Source of the DNA: Imbricaverruca yamaguchii
Lineage: Eukaryota > Arthropoda > Thecostraca > Neoverrucidae
Direction: 5' to 3'
Length of the DNA: 64,000 nt
NCBI GenBank assembly: GCA_034440575.1
Contig: JAOTOL010001268.1
Span: 248,001-312,000, forward strand
This document shows, in pieces, positions 23,650-34,489 of the stretch. Position numbers and translations under genes: made by a program. Numbering within the stretch: position 1 is the first letter of the stretch; each line of letters starts with the position of its first letter. The notes below the pieces were generated by a model. It had not been told where the DNA came from. It was given only the letters and a program-made list of their open reading frames with translations, and did no database searches.

Positions 23650-24240
23650 CTGGCCGACACAGCACAACACAGCGTCAACAGGTGCTGGTCAACACCAAAA
23701 TACAGTCAATAGGTACTGGTCAACACAACACAGTACAGCACATCAACAGGTGCTGCCCGACACAACAACGCAGCGTTAGCAGGTACTGGTCAACACAACA
23801 CAACACAACGCAGCGTCAAGAGTTGGTTATTGGTTTTACGACACATCGACCGTTGAGTCATGTAGCGTCGCCAATCTCTCACGCCGATTGGTCGCGGGCG
23901 AAGAGTAGCGACAGGTGAGACTCGAACCCACAACCCTTTGATTGTGAGACGAGCAACTTACCCCTAGACCACTCATCCCCCAGCGTCAAGAGGTGCTGGT
24001 CAACACAACGCAGACCATATGTGCTAATTAACACAACACAACGCAGTGTCAACAGGTGCTAGCTGACAACACAACACAACGCAGCGCCAACAGGTGCTGG
24101 GCAACACAACAGAGAGTTGAGAGGCGCTAGTCAACACAGAACAACACAGTCAAGAGGTACTGGTCAACACATCACAACACAACGCAGCGTTAGTAGATGC
24201 TAGCCGACAACACAACACACAGTCAACAGGCGTTGGCCAA
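23650..24240. repeat. Degenerate acceptor-side repeats of the 23473-23649 exon
   Basis: Variants of caacaggtgctggtcaacac; the minus strand gives ttgaccag|cacctgttg, as at the true acceptor. Confidence 0.65.
23823..23980 (-). mobile_element. SINE family A with 12-bp target-site duplication
   Basis: Flanked by cagcgtcaagag at 23811-23822 and 23981-23992. B-box-like gactcgaacccacaac in complement. Confidence 0.88.
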
Positions 24241-24289
24241 TGCCGCGCAGCACAGTGCAGACAGGCGGCGCTGCAGCCGGTGTACCGGC

Positions 24290-25062
24290 CAGACGTTGTG
24301 TTGTGCTGATGTGTTGTGCTGGTGTGTTGTGCTGGTGTGTTGTGTTGTGCTGGTGTGTTGTGCTGTGCTGGTGTGTTTGTTGTGTTGGTGTGCTGTGCTG
24401 GTGTGTTGTGCTGTTGTGTTGTGCTGATGTTTTGTGCTGGTGTGTTGTGCCGCTGTGTTGTGCTGGTGTGTTGTGTTGTGCTGGTGTGTTGTGTTGTGCT
24501 GGTGTGTTGTGTTGTGTTGTGTTGTGCTGTGTGTTGTGTTGTGTCGTCTGCTGGTGTGTCGTGTTGTGCTGGAGTGTTGTGTTGTGTGTTGTGCTGTGTT
24601 GTGTTGTGCTGTGTTGTATTGTGCTGGTGTGTTGTGTTGTGCTGTGTCGTCTGTTGGTTTGTTGTGTTGTGCCGGTGTGTTGTGTTGTCGTCTGTTGGTG
24701 TGTTGTGCTGGTATGTTGTGTTGTGTTGTACTTTGTGTTGTGTTGTGTTGTACTGTGTGTTGTGTCGTGTGTTGGTTTGTTGTATTGTGCCGGTGTGTTG
24801 TGCTGGTGTTATGTTGTGTGTTGTATTGTGATGTTGTGTTGTGTTGTGTTGGTGTGTTGTGTTGTGCTGGTGTGTTGTGCTGTGTGTTGGGTTGTGTCGT
24901 CTGCTGGTGTGTTGTGTTGTGTTGTGCTGTGTTATGCTGGTGGGTTGTGTTGTGCCGGTGTGTTGTGTTGTGATGGTGTGTTGTGTTGTGCTGTGCTGGT
25001 GTGTTGTGCTGTGCTGGTGTGTTGTACTGTGTGTTGTGTTGTGTTGTGTTGTGTCGTCTGTT
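24290..25062. repeat. GT-rich tandem repeat (tgttgtgctggtg)n
   Basis: Long irregular array; ORFs of only C, V, L and W across it are spurious. Confidence 0.9.
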
Positions 25063-25066
25063 GGTT

Positions 25067-25510
25067 TGTTAGACATAAAGACATAAAGATTAGTGCAACT
25101 ATGAGCCACAAGGGCCCTTCTTGGTTGCACTCTGTACACTGAACAAGTTGCCCACAAATCTGTCAATCAGCCCTCCCTGTAATACTGAAAAGCAATCCTC
25201 TATTCTTATAATGATTGTCTATGCTGTTTTTAAAGATGCTCAATGTGCTGCTCCTGACAATGGTTTCTGGCAGGCAGTTACAGTGTTCCACTACCCTGTT
25301 GGTGAAGAAAGTTTGCCTTAACCTTGTTCTGCTGTGGTTAACTTTAATTTTGAATTTATGACCTCTAAGTGCATCATTTCTGTTCAATTCAAACATTTCC
25401 CCAAGGTATCCCCTCTCCAGACCATGAACAAATGTAAAGACCTTGATGAGATCTCCTCTCAGCCTTCTATATCTAAGTGAAAACATATTCAATTCTTCAA
25501 TCTCTCCTAT
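25067..25510 (-). mobile_element. CR1-like LINE 3' fragment
   Basis: Minus-strand reading RRLRGDLIKVFTFVHGLE and KIKVNHSRTRLRQTFFTN, with the octamer tail (agacataa)n at 25067. Same family as copies 2 and 3, 5'-truncated. Confidence 0.85.
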
Positions 25511-25744
25511 AATACCAAGGTTATTAAACCATTAAACATTTTTTTTACTTTTTTTTTTTTTTTAAAAAAACAAAAATTTTTTAAATAGAGAGGACAAAAA
25601 TGTATGATATAATAATAAATGTGGCCCGACGTATGCACAGTAAAGCAGCCTGATCACTCCTCACTTCTGTATGCTACATTCTATTTATTGCCCCGGCTAT
25701 TTATTGTTGTGTTGTGCCGGTGTGTTGTGCTGCAGCCGGTGTAC

Positions 25745-25844
25745 CTGCAGCTCCGCCTGGTCGGTGGCCTCCTCGGCGTCTCCGAAGAAGACGGCCAGCG
25801 CAGAGTCGCGCTGCAGCGCCGCGTCCAGGGGCACCACCTCCCAG
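25745..25844 (-). CDS. osp: osp exon (5' boundary uncertain)
   Basis: Open coding sequence WEVVPLDAALQRDSALAV to ATDQAELQ, donor CTGCAG|gtacac, phase 0 at the 3' end. The start given uses acceptor accccag|C, the only one whose phase fits the preceding exon (28464-28652). The frame stays open and coding-like further upstream (GIIEEDPS, to about 25887), where another acceptor (gacgag|CC) would leave a phase conflict. Either the shorter start is right or a small exon is missing. Confidence 0.62.
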
Positions 25845-25887
25845 CTGGGGTCCTCCTCGATAATGCCCAGCGGCGGCTCGGGCCCGG

Positions 25888-26600
25888 CTCGTCACACGGA
25901 CAGGTAGCTGCCGGAGCGCAGTCACGTACGTACGTACGATACAGGCATGAGTTAGCCAAATCACGTACGTCACATATTACTGCTAGGGGAGCTGGCCACG
26001 TCCTCGTCACCGATCACGGACAGGTAGCTGCCGGGGAGGCGCCAGTCACGTCAGGTACGTCACGTCACGTCACGTCACGTCACGTCACAGATTACAGGCA
26101 TGAGTTAGCCAAATCACGTCACGTCACATATTACTGCCAGGTGGGAGCTGGCCACGTCCTCGTCACCGATCACGGAGAGGTAGCTGCCGGGGAGGCGCCA
26201 GTAACGTCACGTCACGTCACGTCACGTCACAATTACAGGCATGAGTTAGCCAAATCACGTCACGTCACATATTACTGCCAGGTGGGAGCTGGCCACGTCC
26301 TCGTCACCGATCGCGGAAAGGTAGCTGCCGGAGAAGCTCCAGGAACGTCACGTCACGTCACATATAACTGCTAAGTGGGAGCTGGCCCCGGTCACGTCAC
26401 GTCACGTCACAGATTACAGGCATGAGTTAGCCAAATCACGTCACGTCACATATTACTGCCAGGTGGGAGCTGGCCACGTCCTCGTCACCGATCACGGACA
26501 GGTAGCTGCCGGGGAGGCGCCAGTCAGGTCACGTCACTGACTGCTGGTGTGAGCTTGCGTCGTCACGTCACGTCACGTCACAGGCTACCGGTGTGAGTTG
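25888..26600. repeat. Minisatellite upstream of the 25.8 kb exon, with (cgtca)n
   Basis: Roughly 110-bp units with cggacaggtagctgccgggg and runs of cacgtcacgtca. The unit resembles sequence 5' of the exon (cggcagctacctgtccgtg, gacgag). Confidence 0.75.
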
Positions 26601-26749
26601 GCCACGCAACACCACTCATTACTGATGTGAGCCAGTCACGTAAAGTTGCGTTATATCATTAACCACATACCGCCATATTATCAACATAAATCTCCTCATT
26701 GACAGGAGCCATCTATAGCCACGTCACGCACAAATATACGCTTCCTTGT

Positions 26750-26911
26750 TGGTTGGTCATTGGTTTTTACGACACATCGACCGTTGAGTCATGTAGCGTC
26801 GCCAATCTCTCACGCCGATTGGTCGCGGGCGAAGAGTAGCGACAGGTGAGACTCGAACCCACAACCTTTCGATTGTGAGACGAGCAACTTACCCCTAGGC
26901 TACTCGTCTCC
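26750..26911 (-). mobile_element. SINE family A with 14-bp target-site duplication
   Basis: Flanked by atacgcttccttgt at 26736-26749 and 26912-26925. Confidence 0.9.
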
Positions 26912-27252
26912 ATACGCTTCCTTGTCAGCCGGGGTCTATTCTGTTGTAAATCCTCAACTGCGAAGTGTTTTGTCCGGAGTACGGATGGAGCACTCTCTCG
27001 TCCACAAAATGGTCGCGTTGTTCGCCCACAACGACCATTTGAGTTCGGCGCAGGCTGACTACCAACACCGCCGGCTGACCGATGATCGGCATGTCGGTCA
27101 AACACACAGCGCCGCGTCCGTGTCACCACCTCAGAATCAGAGATGAGGTGTTCCCGTCGTGGCGCAGCTCAACACGCGATACAACACGTACGTTACCACT
27201 GCTGCCGCCCTACACTCTCGGGCCAACTCGGGCTCGCTCCCGCACTTGTGGG

Positions 27253-27400
27253 GCCGCGGTGGCGCAGTTGGTAGAGCGTCGGACTCTTGATCGCAAGATT
27301 GTGGGTTAGAATCTCACAGCCGACGACATTACCGAGTCCACCCGCGACCAATCGGCGTGAGAGGTTGGCGACGCTATATGGCCTAGCGGTTCAATAAGTC
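27253..27400 (+). mobile_element. SINE family B, tRNA-like head, shared core with A
   Basis: gtggcgcagttggtagagcg is A-box-like and gtgggttagaatctc a mutated B box. Body cgaccaatcggcgtgagagg is shared with family A. Confidence 0.75.
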
Positions 27401-27965
27401 TTAAAAGAACCCAATGGAACACTCGTCCATCTGTCTCCCACCCCACGCCCACTCCAGCACGATCAGTCCACTTCCTCCTCAGTCCATCCACTCCGCCACT
27501 CCGCCGTCTATCATTGTAGCCGCTCATCAACTCAATCACACTCAGTCAGGATTGGAAGAACACGCTGAGCTTGCATCTATATTATCCAGAACAGTATCAT
27601 CTCCAGAAAATTATCCTCTCATTTTCTTCATTTGGAGTTTCAATGGTGCGGTTTGACAGGTATCTGCTCTGTGCAAAAAAAGTGCTCAAGATTCACTGAA
27701 ACGTGCAAACCGACATTCTGGTGTCACAGATTTGAAGCTAAATATCATCTCCGTACTCGATTATCGGAATCACCGGATCATCAGAACACCGTCCTCTCCT
27801 CATTCCAGGATCGCGAAGTGCAAATACAACCCTGCACTCAACCCCCATCCCCATCAATCCGTCCATTCGCCCACTCCTCAGCCAGCTGCACGCCTGCCCG
27901 GCCCATCCCAGCACCGCACAGCGCCCACACCCGGACCGGATCGTGACTTTACGACGCACTCAGCG

Positions 27966-28081
27966 GCTGAGGTCATACGACGCCGCCCACCTCTTACCCT
28001 AGCAGGAAGGACGACCATCGCGGGAATCGAGCTCCGTACCTCCGGCGTGCCAGACGCTCAGCTTGCCCACTGAGTTACTGA
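27966..28081 (-). mobile_element. SINE family D copy
   Basis: Minus strand has ggaggtacggagctcgattc; same layout as 28328-28452. Confidence 0.6.
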
Positions 28082-28262
28082 GGGGCGGGGATGGCCGAGT
28101 GGTTAAGGTGTCAGGCTCTGGGTACCAAAGATCCCGAGTTCGACACTGGCGCCGTTCAGGACATTTCCCAATCCCGCGGCCCACCGGTGAAACAGTGTGG
28201 GCGGCGTCATTAGCCGTGAGTGTGCATAAAGTGCGTCGTGAACCACCCAATAAACAAACAGC
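28082..28262 (+). mobile_element. SINE family C, Leu/Ser-tRNA-like head
   Basis: ggatggccgagtggttaagg (A box of class II tRNAs) and cgagttcgacactgg; tail accacccaataaacaaac. The tail segment is duplicated at about 28258-28326. A second copy is at 30417. Confidence 0.8.
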
Positions 28263-28327
28263 TGGGCGGCGTCATTAGCCGTGAGTGTGCGTAAAGTGCG
28301 TCGTGAACCACCCAATAAACAAACAGC

Positions 28328-28452
28328 AGCTGAGGCCATACGACGTCGCCTGCCCCTCACCCTGGCAGGAAGGGCGACCATAACGGGGAATCGAACCCCG
28401 CACCTCCGACGTGTCGGACGCTCAACTTAACCACTGAGCTACCGACACCCCC
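28328..28452 (-). mobile_element. SINE family D, tRNA-like
   Basis: Minus strand tcggtagctcagtggttaag and gcggggttcgattccccg are good A and B boxes. Confidence 0.7.
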
Positions 28453-28463
28453 GGCGTCCTCAC

Positions 28464-28652
28464 CCGTCAACGATGGCCTTCTGCGCGACCACGTCGGCCA
28501 GCTCGGCCAGCAGCGTGTCGGCCTGGTCCGGAGGCGGCGGCGGCGGCAGCGGCCCGGCCCGCAGTCGCGTCAGCGCCTCCTCGTACAGTCGACTCAGCGT
28601 CATCACCGCCTCCTCCATCTCCGTCTGCAGACTCTCCGTCGCCACCGTGTAC
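28464..28652 (-). CDS. osp: osp exon, coiled coil with Pro run
   Basis: Starts with one base completing AGG (Arg), then 62 codons, YTVATESLQTEMEEAV, a Pro run GPLPPPPPPDQ, ending VVAQKAIVD plus GG. Acceptor accgccag|GTAC, donor GACGG|gtgagg. Its 5' join to the 29736-29863 exon is phase-perfect. Its 3' join to 25.8 kb is the one weak point of the model. Confidence 0.85.
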
Positions 28653-28984
28653 CTGGCGGTCCGGTCAGAACAGGTCAGGTCTGGTCTGGCCAGGTCAGGT
28701 TATCAGGGCTCAACAATCCTTCCTACTTCCTACGACGTATCCGGACGTATTCAAACTCCCTACACCGACTACTGTAGGAGCATGGCAGATGACAGATAAC
28801 AGATGTAGGAGCATGGCTATAAACACAGTTACTGGCGCAAAACAACCTCGACAGTCGACGCGCCCCGAAACACCACCCCAATATAATCCGACTAGCCTTC
28901 GCTCTGGTGACACAGTACAAGGTCCAAACAGATCGCCGTGCTGCACGTGTCGACAGCGTGTGTCGCTCACGTTGAAAATCCGAC

Positions 28985-29705
28985 AGCTGCCGCCACAGTT
29001 ATCGCCACAAAACACGGCCGGGCGGCCGCCACAGTTATCGCCACAAAACACGGCCGGGCGGCCGCCACAGTTATCGCCACAAAACACGGCCGGACGGCCG
29101 CCACAGTTATCGCCACAAAACACGGCCGGACGGCCGCCACAGTTATCGCCACAAAACACGACCGGGCGGCCGCCACAGTTATCGCCACAAAACACGACCG
29201 GACGGCCGCCACAGTTATCGCCACAAAACACGGCCGGACGGCCGCCACAGTTATCGCCACAAAACACGGCCGGACGGCCGCCACAGTTATCGCCACAAAA
29301 CACGGCCGGACGGCCGCCACAGTTATCGCCACAAAACACGACCGGGCGGCCGCCACAGTTATCGCCACAAAACACGGCCGGACGGCCGCCACAGTTATCG
29401 CCACAAACACGGCCGGACGGCCGCCACAGTTATCGCCACAAAACACGGCCGGACGGCCGCCACAGTTATCGCCACAAAACACGACCGGACGGCCGCCACA
29501 GTTATCGCCACAAAACACGGCCGGGCGGCCGCCACAGTTATCGCCACAAAACACGACCGGGCGGCCGCCACAGTTATCGCCACAAAACACGACCGGGCGG
29601 CCGCCACAGTTATCGCCACAAAACACGACCGGGCGGCCGCCACAGTTATCGCCACAAAACACGACCGGCGGCCCACAGTTATCGCCACAAAACACGACCG
29701 GGCGG
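28985..29705. repeat. 36-bp minisatellite
   Basis: About 20 copies of cgccacagttatcgccacaa + aacacggccgggcggc. It follows the 29736-29863 exon donor but does not carry it. Confidence 0.92.
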
Positions 29706-29735
29706 CAGGCACACAGCGCAGGCCCAGGGTCTGAC

Positions 29736-29863
29736 CTGCGCTCGGCCGCATCCTGCTGCGCCTGCACCAGGAAGAAGCAGTGCTGCCGGTCCACCTCCAG
29801 GTCGCGCTCGTACAGCTCCACGAACTTGAGCATCATGTGCGACATCTCGGCCTGCACCAGCTC
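29736..29863 (-). CDS. osp: osp exon, coiled coil
   Basis: Exon of 42 codons plus AG: ELVQAEMSHMMLKFVELY, then ERDLEVDRQHCFFLVQAQQ, ending DAAER. Acceptor ctgcggcag|GAG, donor CGCAG|gtcaga. The frame is also open a few codons upstream (VRSRLRQ), so an alternative start is possible. The 36-bp array (28985-29705) follows the donor but does not contain it. Confidence 0.87.
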
Positions 29864-30416
29864 CTGCCGCAGGCGGGAGCGAACTCGTCACGTCACGCCA
29901 TGCCACGTCACGCCACATCACATCACGTCACGTCACGTCACGTCACGCCAAACAACGCCATGCCACGTAACGCTTGTCCAGCCCAACCAGCCTTGGCCGA
30001 TCTACAGCGCGCCACATGATACCGGTGCCCAGTCAACCTGGCCCCGCCGTGAGAAAGGCGCGTCCTAAGAGGAATGGCGAACGTTCCGCACGTAATGCAA
30101 CACATTAATATCCAACTCCCCTTCAACAGCCAAAAGCATCACAGCCTTGTGACTGAACAGCGCCGCCCGTAGCAAAATAAAACAAGCCATCGCATTCCCC
30201 GCCGATGTCTATACTTCTGAACACCACGCCCACGGCACACAGCATGCTTACTCCAAGTAGGGGAATAATATGGCGCCGGATAGATGTCGGCCTTTCAATT
30301 GCCCAGCATCCGTGATGCGCAGTCTTGGCATCCGAATTTCACGCGTACCGACACTGATCTATCCTTGCGTTGACATACACCTTGACCTGACCCAACACTG
30401 GTCGACCAACAGCTGT

Positions 30417-30598
30417 GGGGCGGGGATGGCCGAGTGGTTAAGGTGTTGGGCTCTGGATACCAAAGGTCCCGGGTTCGACACTAGCGCCGCTCGGGACATT
30501 TCCCAATCCCGTGGCCCGCCGGCGAAACAGTGTGGACGGCGCCATTAGCTGTGCATGTGTATAAAGTGCGTCGTGAACCACCCAATAAACAAACGACC
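30417..30598 (+). mobile_element. SINE family C
   Basis: Full copy of the 28082 element with the same head and accacccaataaacaaac tail. Confidence 0.82.
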
Positions 30599-30651
30599 AA
30601 CGGCAGAAGAACAGCCGACGTAAGAGCCAGCCGGGAGGACAGGTGTCGTAC

Positions 30652-30819
30652 CTGGCTGATGGTATCCTGCGCCATGTTCCAGGCGTCGCGCACTTTGACC
30701 TCCTCCAGCAGCTGGTCATCGGACGGCGGTGGCAGAGACCCCAGCACGGTCTCCGCCGCCAGGGACTCGGCCAGTCGTCTCAACTTGTCAGACTTGAACG
30801 ACGTGACCGCCGCCGTCAC
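30652..30819 (-). CDS. osp: osp exon, coiled coil
   Basis: Phase 0-0 exon of 56 codons, VTAAVTSFKSDKLRRLAES through VRDAWNMAQDTISQ. Acceptor ggcgcccag|GTG, donor AGCCAG|gtacga. The acceptor context (tgtgg-cgcccag|gtgac) recurs about 15 times upstream in the 30820-31420 array. Confidence 0.88.
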
Positions 30820-31420
30820 CTGGGCGCCACAGGTCAGAGGTTAAAGGGGCTGGTCGCCTGGGCGCCGCAGGTCAGAGGTCAGAAGGGTCAGTCACCTGGA
30901 CGCCACGCGTCACAGGTCGGAGGTTAGAGGGGCCGGTCACCTGGACGCCGTAGTTCAGAGGTCAGAGGGGCCGGTCACCTGGGTATCACAGTTCAGAGGT
31001 TACAGGGGCTGGTCACCTGGACGCCACAGTTCAGAGGTTAGAGGGGCTGGTTATCTGGAGATCACAGTTCAGAGGTTAGAGGGGCTGGTTATCTGGGCAT
31101 CACAGTTCAGAGGCTAGAGGGGCTGGTTATCTGGGCATCACAGTTCAGAGGTTAGAGGGGCTGGTTATCTGGGATCACAGTTCAGAGGTTAGGGGGGGCT
31201 GGTTATCTGGACATCACAGTTCGACTAGAGGGGTGGTTAGCTGGGCACCACAGTTCAGAGGTTAGAGGGGCGGTTATCTGGACATCACAGTTCAGAGGTT
31301 AGAGGGGCTGGTTACATCACAGTTCAGAGGCTGGTTATCTGGGCATCACAGTTCAGAGGTTAGAGGGGTTGGTCATCTGGGCGCTACAGTTCAGAGGCCA
31401 GAGGGGCCCGTCACCTAACA
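30820..31420. repeat. Acceptor-side minisatellite of the 30652-30819 exon
   Basis: About 15 units of roughly 38 bp. The minus strand repeats ctctga(a/c)ctgtg-cgcccag, the true acceptor context. Confidence 0.82.
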
Positions 31421-31439
31421 ACTGGCACACGGCTCACCT

Positions 31440-31720
31440 GACAACTGGTAGAGAGGTACAGAGGTAAATGGGTCACCTTCTCACTGGAGTTATACCTCAT
31501 CCTGATGGCGGTATATCTTACCTCAGCCTGGTGACACTGGCATACCTCACCTCAGCCTGGTGAGTGTTATACCTCACCTCAGCCTGGTAAATGGGTTACC
31601 TTACCTCACCTGGATGTTATACCTCACCTCACCTGATGAGCGGTATATCTTACCTCAGCCTGGTCACTCAGCCTGGTGAGTGTTATACCTCACCTCAGCC
31701 CGATGACCGGTATATCTCAC
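31440..31720. repeat. Donor-side repeats of the 31721-31891 exon
   Basis: Minus strand repeats caggctgag|gtgagatatac, the true donor. Confidence 0.78.
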
Positions 31721-31891
31721 CTCAGCCTCCTGGCGCAGCAGGCTCTGGTGCAGCTGCTGCAGCTGGCGGTCCTGCTGGACGACGGGCGCCCTGCGGGCTG
31801 GCGGCGGTCTGGTCTGGCGCGTGCGCAGTCCGACGGCCGCCTCCTCCAGCGAGCATAGCCGATCCGACAGCAGCGCCGAGAACGACTCCAG
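31721..31891 (-). CDS. osp: osp exon, coiled coil
   Basis: Phase 0-0 exon of 57 codons, LESFSALLSDRLCSLEEAA through QLHQSLLRQEAE. Acceptor tatcaaag|CTG, donor GCTGAG|gtgaga. Fragments of its first 20 coding bases (ggagtcgttctcggcgctg) recur three times upstream (31920-32090). Its donor recurs downstream (31500-31720). Confidence 0.88.
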
Positions 31892-32090
31892 CTTTGATAC
31901 CCCACAGCGACACACACAGGCGAGAACGACTCCACCATCTGACGACCGGGGTCACTGGTCAGATAGCCACCCGAACAGCGCGAAACGACTCCACCACGCG
32001 AGGGGGGGAGGACTGGTCTGATAACCCACAGCCGATCATCCGACCACACAGCGCCGAGAACGACTCCACCATCTGACGACCGGGGGTCCC
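31892..32090. repeat. Acceptor-side partial exon copies
   Basis: Three copies of ggagtcgttctcggcgctg-like sequence (start of the 31721-31891 exon) with gatgaccggggtc-type spacers. Confidence 0.75.
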
Positions 32091-32189
32091 TGATCTGATA
32101 ATCACCACAGCACACCACATACCAGGTTGGACCATCCACTCGAAGCGTTGCATTGAGTGGCGCTGTGCTGTCAATTAGATTCAACCTGA

Positions 32190-32480
32190 TGCGGTCATGG
32201 GCTCAATCTCTTGGTCGGACAGCCTTACACATTAATTTACAGTGTTGCTTCTAATTTAAATGTACACAAAATTGAGATATGCACTTAATTAACTAGTGAT
32301 TTCCGAGCATATAGTCGCTTATAGACTAGAAGTCCTAAATAGATTCAGAAATAGTTTGGAAGTTACGTGCGACTTTAACCGTAGCAAATATGACACCAAA
32401 TGGTGCAGGAAATGTGCGTACTATGCGCTACTGAACAGATGGCTCCCAAGTCCGCACCCCACTGAACCTTCCCCTCACTG
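32190..32480. other. Unique intronic sequence, nothing seen
   Basis: Non-repetitive sequence with no credible exon, SINE or RNA gene. Confidence 0.5.
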
Positions 32481-32499
32481 GTACATGCTGGACAGTCCC

Positions 32500-33412
32500 C
32501 ACGCTCGTGCCCCGCCGGACAGACCCCATAGAAGAGAGACCCCAGGCACGTAACCCACCGGACAGTCCCCAGACGCTTAACCTTCAGGACAATCCCCAGA
32601 CACGTACCCCGCCGTCCCACTCCCCGTCCCCACCGACACGTATCGCAGCACGCCCATCCGTACCCCCCGTCTCCTCCCCAGACACGTACCCCCCGTGCCC
32701 AGACACGTACCCCGTCCCCGAATCACGTACCCTCCCCCAGACACGTACCCCGCCGTCCCCGCCCAGACACGTACCCGCCGTCCCCAGACACGTACCCCAC
32801 CGTCTCCCATCCCCAGACACGTACCCCACCGTCTCCCATCCCCAGACACGTACCCCACCGTCTCCCATCCCCAGACACGTACCCCACCGTCTCCCATCCC
32901 CAGACACGTACCCCCGCCCCCACCCCAGTCACGTACCCCACCGTCCCTCCCAGACACGTACCCGCCCGACACGTACCCCGCCGTCCCCAGACACGTACCC
33001 CGCCGTCCCCGTCCCGGGACACGTACCCCGCCGTCTCCCCCCCCCCAGACACGTACCCCACCGTCCCCCAGACACGTACCCGCCGCCCCCAGACACGTAC
33101 CCCGCCGTCCCCAGACACGTACCCCACCGCCCCCCCAGACACGTACCCTCCCCACGCCGCCCCCACCCCCAGACACGTACCCCGCCATCCCCCGCCCCAG
33201 ACACGTCCCCACCCCACGACACGTCCCGCCCCACCCCAACACGTACTCCGCCGTCCCCAGACACGTACCCCACCCGCGTACCCCGCCGTCCCCAGACACG
33301 TACCCGCCGCCCCCAGACACGTCCCCGTCCCCAGACACGTACCCAGCCGCCCCCAGTCACGTACCCCACCGTCCCCCCAGACACGTACACCGCCGTCCCC
33401 CCAGGCACGTAC
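32500..33412. repeat. Donor-side minisatellite of the 33413-33637 exon
   Basis: About 40 units of 20-24 bp. The minus strand is gggg|gtacgtgtctggggac, repeating the true donor GGG|gtacgtg. Confidence 0.9.
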
Positions 33413-33637
33413 CCCGCTCGAGACGTTCTCCACCAGGCCGGTCTGCAGCCGGTGCCGTAGCGTGCCCATCTTGCGGTGTGTCTCGAGCAGCTCGCGCAGC
33501 TTCAGCTGGCGCTCGAACGGCTCCGGCTCGGCGGCTGCCTGCAGCGCCTCCGACAGGCAGGACAGCAGCACTGTCTGGTACGCCAGCTTCTCGGCGGCCA
33601 GCCGGCGGCGCTCCTCGGACGTCCACCGCCGGTCCGC
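33413..33637 (-). CDS. osp: osp exon, coiled coil
   Basis: Phase 0-0 exon of 75 codons, ADRRWTSEERRRLAAEKL, AYQTVLLSCLSEALQAA, then LRELLETHRKMGTLRHRL to ENVSSG. Acceptor gtgcctcag|GCG, donor AGCGGG|gtacgt. Both sides are minisatellite: a gtacgtg donor array downstream (32500-33412) and a 50-bp acceptor array upstream (33638-34480). Confidence 0.9.
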
Positions 33638-34480
33638 CTGAGGCACAGAGCGACGGGTCACTGGACACTCGGGACACTGCCTGACGGACAGGGCGACACG
33701 TCACTGGACACGTCACTGGACTCGTCACTGGACACTCGGGACACTGCCTGACGCACAGAGCGACGTGTCACTGGACACTCGGGACACTGCCTGACGACAC
33801 ACAGAGCCACACTGCACTGGACACTCGGGACACTGCCTGACGACACACAGAGCCACACTGCACTGGACACGTCACTGGACACTCCTCATCGGGACACTGC
33901 CTGACGAGACACAGAGCGACACGTCACTGGACACTCGGGACACTGCCTGACGAGACACAGAGCCACACTGCACTGGACACTCGGGACACTGCCTGACGAG
34001 ACACAGAGCCACACTGCACTGGACACTCGGGACACTGCCTGACGACACACAGAGCCACACTGCACTGCTCGGGACACTGCCTGACGACACACAGAGCCAC
34101 ACTGCACTGGACACTCGGGACACTGCCTGACGACACACAGAGCCACACTGCACTGGACACTCGGGACACTGCCTGACGACACACAGAGCCACACTGCACT
34201 GGACACTCGGGACACTGCCTGACGAGACACAGAGCCACACTGCACTGGACACTCGGGACACTGCCTGACGACACACAGAGCCACACTGCACTGGACACTC
34301 GGGACACTGCCTGACGACACACAGAGCCACACTGCACTGGACACCAGCGTGGACACTGGCCCTTGGACTTTTGGACACACAGAGCCACACTGCACTGGAC
34401 ACTCGGGACACTGCCTGACGACAACACAGAGCCACACTGCACTGGACACTCGGGGATCACTGTCCCCTGACGACACACAG
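33638..34480. repeat. 50-bp acceptor-side minisatellite of the 33413-33637 exon
   Basis: Minus strand ctctgtgtgtcgtcag|gcagtgtccc resembles the true ctctgtgcctcag|GCGG. Resumes at 37595-37715. Confidence 0.88.
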
Positions 34481-34489
34481 AGCCATTAA

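Noticed and set aside
26925..27146. ORFs on both strands near 27 kb as a missing osp exon
   Set aside because: Not coiled-coil-like and no acceptor/donor pair gives the phase needed between the 28.4 and 25.8 kb exons.
28082..28160. Functional tRNA genes at the SINE heads
   Set aside because: A and B boxes are present but the stems do not pair well by eye and all copies carry a shared non-tRNA body and tail.
28789..30068. Long plus and minus ORFs over the 36-bp array
   Set aside because: Repeat artefact; only the 29736-29863 part is a real exon.
32507..33684. Pro/Thr-rich plus ORFs and Gly-rich minus ORFs resembling structural proteins
   Set aside because: They run through the gtacgtg donor array; all frames are equally biased.
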